From positions 248,001-312,000 of the forward strand of contig CANMXJ010000004.1 in NCBI GenBank assembly GCA_947501805.1: a stretch of 64,000 bases of DNA, read 5' to 3'. Both the position numbers and the translations under genes were made by a program. The notes beneath the pieces were generated by a model. It did not search any database. It was not told where the DNA came from and worked only from the letters and a program-made list of their open reading frames with translations. Source of the stretch: an uncultured Sulfitobacter sp. GTDB taxonomy: Bacteria; Pseudomonadota; Alphaproteobacteria; Rhodobacterales; Rhodobacteraceae. Of this stretch, positions 60,701 to 64,000 are shown one piece after another. How positions within the stretch are numbered: the stretch's first letter is position 1; each line of letters opens with the position of its first letter.

Positions 60701-62077
60701 CTATTTCGTGATGATCTCTGGCCCCATCATCATCGTTGGTAACCATGTGCTGAGGAATGGAATGTAAGTCACCATAATCAGGAAAACGAACAGCACAGCA
60801 AGGAACGGCAGCGCCGCCCTGACGACATTCATCATCGGCATATTCGCCACGCCCGACGTCACAAACAAATTTAGTCCAACAGGCGGCGTGATCATCCCGA
60901 TTTCCATGTTCACCACCATGATGATGCCAAGGTGAATCGGATCAATGCCCAGCTCGATCGCAATCGGAAACACCAAGGGTGCAACGATCACCAACAGGCC
61001 AGAAGGTTCCATGAACTGCCCGCCGATCAGCAGAATCACGTTCACAATCACAAGGAACATGATCGGGCCAAAACCGGCATTCAGCATGGCCGCTGAAATC
61101 TGCTGCGGGATTTGTTCATCGGTTAAAACATGTTTCAGGATCAGCGCATTGGCGATGATGAACATCAACGTTACCGTCAGCTTGCCCGCTTCAAACAATG
61201 TATCACGGGTGTCGCGGTGAAAGAAGACGGTGATCAACGCCATCGGCTTTTTCATCAGGGAAATATTCTGCCCGTCGCCCGACACATGTAGCGGGCCCAT
61301 ATCGCGGTAAACAAAAGAAGCGATGAAAAACGCATAGACTGCCGCAACCGCCGCCGCTTCTGTGGGGGTGAAGATACCGCCGTAAATGCCACCCAGAATG
61401 ATCACGATCAGGAACAGACCCCAGCCCGCTTCAATACCGGACCGGCGCACTTCGCCCCAGCCCTGCCAGTCGCCCTTGGGCAGATCGCGCACCTTGGCGA
61501 TAATGTAGATCGTCAGCATTAGCATAAAGCCCGCCAATAGCCCGGGAATAACCCCTGCGAGGAACATCCGCCCGACAGAGACATCCGTGGCTGACGCATA
61601 AACCACCATCACGATTGAAGGAGGGATCAGAATGCCCAGTGTCCCTGCCACAGCGATCACACCTGCGGCAAAGTCCTTGGTATAACCCACTTCGCGCATG
61701 CCCACGATCACGATAGAGCCGATGGCGACAACCGTAGCTGGGGAAGAGCCGCTGAGGGCGGCAAAGAGCATACAGGCAAAGACACCCGCAATCGCCAGAC
61801 CGCCGGGCAAATGCCCGACCAGCGCAATTGAAAACCGGATAATCCGCCGCGCAACGCCGCCCGTCGACATGAATGAAGACGCAAGGATAAAGAACGGGAT
61901 TGCCAGCAGTGTATAATGCCCTGCCATGGCCTGAAAAAACGTCTGGGCAATGGACGCCATCGAGGTATCTGACAGTGCCATCAAAAAGACGATCGACGAC
62001 AGACCCAGCGAAATTGCGATCGGCACGCCAATAAGCATCAGCCCGACAACCATCGAGAATAGAATAATGACTTCCAT
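60701..62077 (-). CDS. dctM: TRAP transporter large permease (C4-dicarboxylate type)
   Basis: The 458-residue DctM subunit has the typical 12-helix pattern and motifs: VGLMLIGVPIAISLG, FILASSFMSTGGVARR, GTLGILIPPSIVMVVY, GIYGGIFTPTEAAAVA, and the C-terminal EIGMITPPVGLNLFV. The normal family length contrasts with the enlarged permease at 14786. It follows dctQ after three bases. Confidence 0.94.
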   Translation of the reverse strand: MEVIILFSMVVGLMLIGVPIAISLGLSSIVFLMALSDTSMASIAQTFFQAMAGHYTLLAIPFFILASSFMSTGGVARRIIRFSIALVGHLPGGLAIAGVFACMLFAALSGSSPATVVAIGSIVIVGMREVGYTKDFAAGVIAVAGTLGILIPPSIVMVVYASATDVSVGRMFLAGVIPGLLAGFMLMLTIYIIAKVRDLPKGDWQGWGEVRRSGIEAGWGLFLIVIILGGIYGGIFTPTEAAAVAAVYAFFIASFVYRDMGPLHVSGDGQNISLMKKPMALITVFFHRDTRDTLFEAGKLTVTLMFIIANALILKHVLTDEQIPQQISAAMLNAGFGPIMFLVIVNVILLIGGQFMEPSGLLVIVAPLVFPIAIELGIDPIHLGIIMVVNMEIGMITPPVGLNLFVTSGVANMPMMNVVRAALPFLAVLFVFLIMVTYIPFLSTWLPTMMMGPEIITK

Positions 62078-62080
62078 GGC

Positions 62081-62761
62081 TTAACGCTCCGCGTTCATAT
62101 GTTTGACGTCTTCAATCGCATCTTCGACTTCGTGGCTGACGATGAGCGTCTTTTGTCTGCCTTGAACGACCCTAATCAGCGCCTGTACAAATCGCAGCAA
62201 CAGCAGCGCCGCACCAAAAGGCAGGATCGCGTATGGAATGAAGCGCGGGAGTTTCTCGTAGGCTTCGCCTTCGTTCATGATAGGCTCGATAAAGCGCAGC
62301 CATTCGGGAATTGGCGTGTCGATCACCTCGTACCACGCCTGATCACGAGAGTTTTCAAACCCGGTCGGGAACCAGCGGCCAGAGGTCGCGTCAAGCCCTG
62401 CAAAAGGCGCCCAGTAATCCCAGGAACCTTTTAGAACCAATCCTGCATAGATCACGCAGAACACCGCAGCCAGAACAGCCAACACCTTTCGCGGCCCCTC
62501 GCTGAACAGGTTGATCACAGCGTCTACACCCAGATGGGCCGTGACCTTGACCGCGTAGGACATGCCAAACAGCACCAGCCACGCAAACAGGAACGTCACC
62601 ATCTCGAGACCCCAGATGATCCCGGTGTTGAATCCGTAGCGCAGTACGACATTGATAAACGTCAGGATCGTCATCAGCCCAAGAATGATGGCAATCGCCG
62701 TTTCTTCTATCTCGCTGACAATACGCGACAGGCGGCTTTGATCTGTGGTGGCATGGCTCAT
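62081..62761 (-). CDS. dctQ: TRAP transporter small permease (C4-dicarboxylate type)
   Basis: The 226-residue DctQ subunit has four membrane segments and the pattern ILTFINVVLRYGFN, WGLEMVTFLFAWLVLFG, AHLGVDAVINLF. The middle holds a hydrophilic loop (SWDYWAPFAGLDATSGRW). GGGGAGAG precedes ATG 62761. A strong hairpin separates it from dctP. Confidence 0.92.
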   Translation of the reverse strand: MSHATTDQSRLSRIVSEIEETAIAIILGLMTILTFINVVLRYGFNTGIIWGLEMVTFLFAWLVLFGMSYAVKVTAHLGVDAVINLFSEGPRKVLAVLAAVFCVIYAGLVLKGSWDYWAPFAGLDATSGRWFPTGFENSRDQAWYEVIDTPIPEWLRFIEPIMNEGEAYEKLPRFIPYAILPFGAALLLLRFVQALIRVVQGRQKTLIVSHEVEDAIEDVKHMNAER

Positions 62762-62802
62762 GGTCTCTCCCCCCAAATGATGCGAACGGTCAGACAAGTG
62801 TT

Positions 62803-62828
62803 GCGGCCAGCCCGATGTGGCTGGCCGC
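62803..62828 (-). other. Intercistronic hairpin between dctP and dctQ (C4 operon)
   Basis: GCGGCCAGCC (62803-62812) and GGCTGGCCGC (62819-62828) form a perfect 10-bp G+C-rich stem with a 6-base loop, 9 bases after the dctP stop. No T-run follows. The same arrangement occurs at 18195-18217 in the other TRAP operon. It probably protects the dctP message end or ends a share of transcripts. Confidence 0.7.
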
Positions 62829-62837
62829 TGAAACGCC

Positions 62838-63833
62838 TTAGTGCTTGGCGTTGATCGCCTGTGCAGCGTCAATGTTTTCCTGACCGACGTCCTCAAGGAA
62901 TTCAGTCCAGACCGGTTTCATCACCGACACCCACTCTTCACGCTGTTCCGCATTCAACTCGCGCACGACACCACCGGCATCAATGATCGCCTGCTTGGCT
63001 TCGGCGTTCACCCGTGTGGACTCAGAGTTGCGCGCTTCGGTCACTTCGGCCACGATGGTCATCAACTGGTCACGCACATCCGCATCCAGCGAGTCGAGCC
63101 AATCTACTGACGTTACCAGCATGTAGTCGATAATGCCGTGGTTGGTTTCGGTCACGCCGTCCTGCACTTCGAAGAACTTGCGGCCATAGATGTTGGACCA
63201 TGTGTTTTCCTGCCCGTCCACAACGCCTGTTTGCAGCGCGCCGTAAACTTCGGAAAAGGCCATCGGCTGTGGTGAACCACCCATTGCCGCCATTTGCGCT
63301 TTCAACACGTCAGAGTTCTGGACACGGAATTTGAGACCAGAGGCATCGGACGGTGACAGCAGGGGTTTGTTGGCTGACATCTGCTTCATCCCGTTGTGCC
63401 AGAAAGCCAGCCCCAGCAGGCCGCGACGCGTCATGCTTTCTTTCATTGCCTGACCCGTTTCCGAATTCTGGAACTCGTCAACTGCGTTGATGTTCTTGAA
63501 CATGAACGGCAGATCAAAAATGCGGAACTGCTTGGTGAACTGCTCGAACTTGGAGAGCGACGGTGCCGCCATTTGCACATCGCCTTGCAGCAATGCCTCT
63601 AGCACCTGATCGTCATTATAAAGCGTAGAGTTCGGGAAAACTTCCATACAAGCTTTGCCGTTCATCTCGTCGTTGACGCGCTGTTCCAGCAATGAGGCAG
63701 CGATGCCTTTGGGGTGTTTGTCGGTGTTGGTCACGTGGCTCAGCTTGATCACGATCTCGCCGTCATCACATGCGGCGGCAACTGCGCCCGCGGATACGGT
63801 CATTGCCAATACGGCCATTGTCAGAAATTTCAT
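62838..63833 (-). CDS. dctP: TRAP transporter C4-dicarboxylate-binding protein
   Basis: The 331-residue periplasmic receptor has a Sec signal (MKFLTMAVLAMTVSAGAVAA) and DctP marks: IKLSHVTNTDKHPKG, GLKFRVQNSDVLKAQMAAMG, EVYGALQTGVVDGQENTWSN (split across residues about 200-220), ITSVDWL-like TSVDWLDSL. These resemble DctP of Rhodobacter capsulatus, so succinate, fumarate and malate are the likely ligands. GGGAGG precedes the start. Confidence 0.93.
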   Translation of the reverse strand: MKFLTMAVLAMTVSAGAVAAACDDGEIVIKLSHVTNTDKHPKGIAASLLEQRVNDEMNGKACMEVFPNSTLYNDDQVLEALLQGDVQMAAPSLSKFEQFTKQFRIFDLPFMFKNINAVDEFQNSETGQAMKESMTRRGLLGLAFWHNGMKQMSANKPLLSPSDASGLKFRVQNSDVLKAQMAAMGGSPQPMAFSEVYGALQTGVVDGQENTWSNIYGRKFFEVQDGVTETNHGIIDYMLVTSVDWLDSLDADVRDQLMTIVAEVTEARNSESTRVNAEAKQAIIDAGGVVRELNAEQREEWVSVMKPVWTEFLEDVGQENIDAAQAINAKH

Positions 63834-63941
63834 GGTGTTTCCTCCCAAGGAACTAGAATCGGTGTTGGCAGAGATTCCCCTGCGGTAACGTTATGAGACT
63901 ACGCAAATCCAACGCTCACAAGGATGTGTTCGGGTCGTGCT

Positions 63942-63959
63942 CTTGAAACGAGTTTCAAG
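63942..63959. promoter_or_regulatory. Operator-like palindrome upstream of dctPQM
   Basis: CTTGAAACGAGTTTCAAG is an 8+8 perfect inverted repeat with a 2-base centre, 109 bp upstream of the dctP start. A second inverted repeat, AAGAAA-CAA-TTTCTT (63957-63971), overlaps its right end. The form suits a dimeric repressor such as LacI or GntR types rather than a DctD/sigma-54 site, of which I see none. Confidence 0.5.
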
Positions 63960-64000
63960 AAACAATTTCTTATACTTACGAAGCAGCCCTAAACTGAAAC

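Overview
The window reads as ordinary chromosome of a marine alphaproteobacterium of the Roseobacter group (Rhodobacterales). The evidence is family content and gene style: an ALAS-type hemA with an Fnr box, two TRAP transporter operons, a DksA lacking most zinc cysteines, clade-typical DUF2927, DUF2852 and DUF6778-like proteins, a leader-controlled ilvBN, and many ATGA, GTGA and TGATG gene overlaps. I see no prophage, insertion sequence, CRISPR array or rRNA operon. There are two tRNA genes.

Layout. 1-6504: dksA (cut by the window edge), a MoxR ATPase with its CoxE-like VWA partner and a DUF2927 lipoprotein, a solitary P450 and an M48 protease. 6506-14621: a PIN protein coupled to an RlmI-type methyltransferase, a lipoprotein, glnE coupled to a 90-residue unknown, a YbaK protein, DUF2852, an RDD protein and the arginyl/leucyl-transferase bpt. 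14786-21644: a TakP-like TRAP operon with an unusually large permease, divergent from a histidine kinase/response regulator pair. 21666-30184: creatinase, ilvBN behind a leader peptide and attenuator, an XRE regulator, a Rieske oxygenase with a small coupled partner, and an amidase. 30284-36599: prfB, PBP1A, a cell-wall amidase and an aminotransferase, all leftward. 36684-37427: a DsbA-like protein. 37431-39121: a C5-cytosine methyltransferase overlapping a GIY-YIG nuclease, which looks like a compact type II restriction-modification cassette. 39172-42975: ispG, a RodZ-like protein and hemA. 43282-52116: an M20 peptidase, a DMT exporter, tRNA-Asp, tRNA-Val, two tandem phosphatases, an HU protein with an H1-like tail, lon and tgt. 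52230-60625: SPFH/NfeD, a RimB-RimK fusion, a sulfur operon (Crp/Fnr regulator, DUF2892, two YeeE halves, Blh-type metallo-hydrolase), sufT-sufA-tfoX, a 2OG oxygenase and tpiA. 60701-63833: a C4-dicarboxylate-type dctPQM operon.

Most of the window is housekeeping metabolism, so the less ordinary material is regulatory or modular. The best items are the MTase/GIY-YIG cassette, the ilvB leader attenuator, the perfect Fnr box before hemA, two tandem 19-bp dyads before the DUF2852 gene, twin hairpins between ilvB and ilvN, strong hairpins after dctP in both TRAP operons, the Crp/Fnr-linked sulfur operon with a perfect 13-bp palindrome, and the enlarged TRAP permease. All family calls come from motif and sequence recognition by eye. 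No database search was run.
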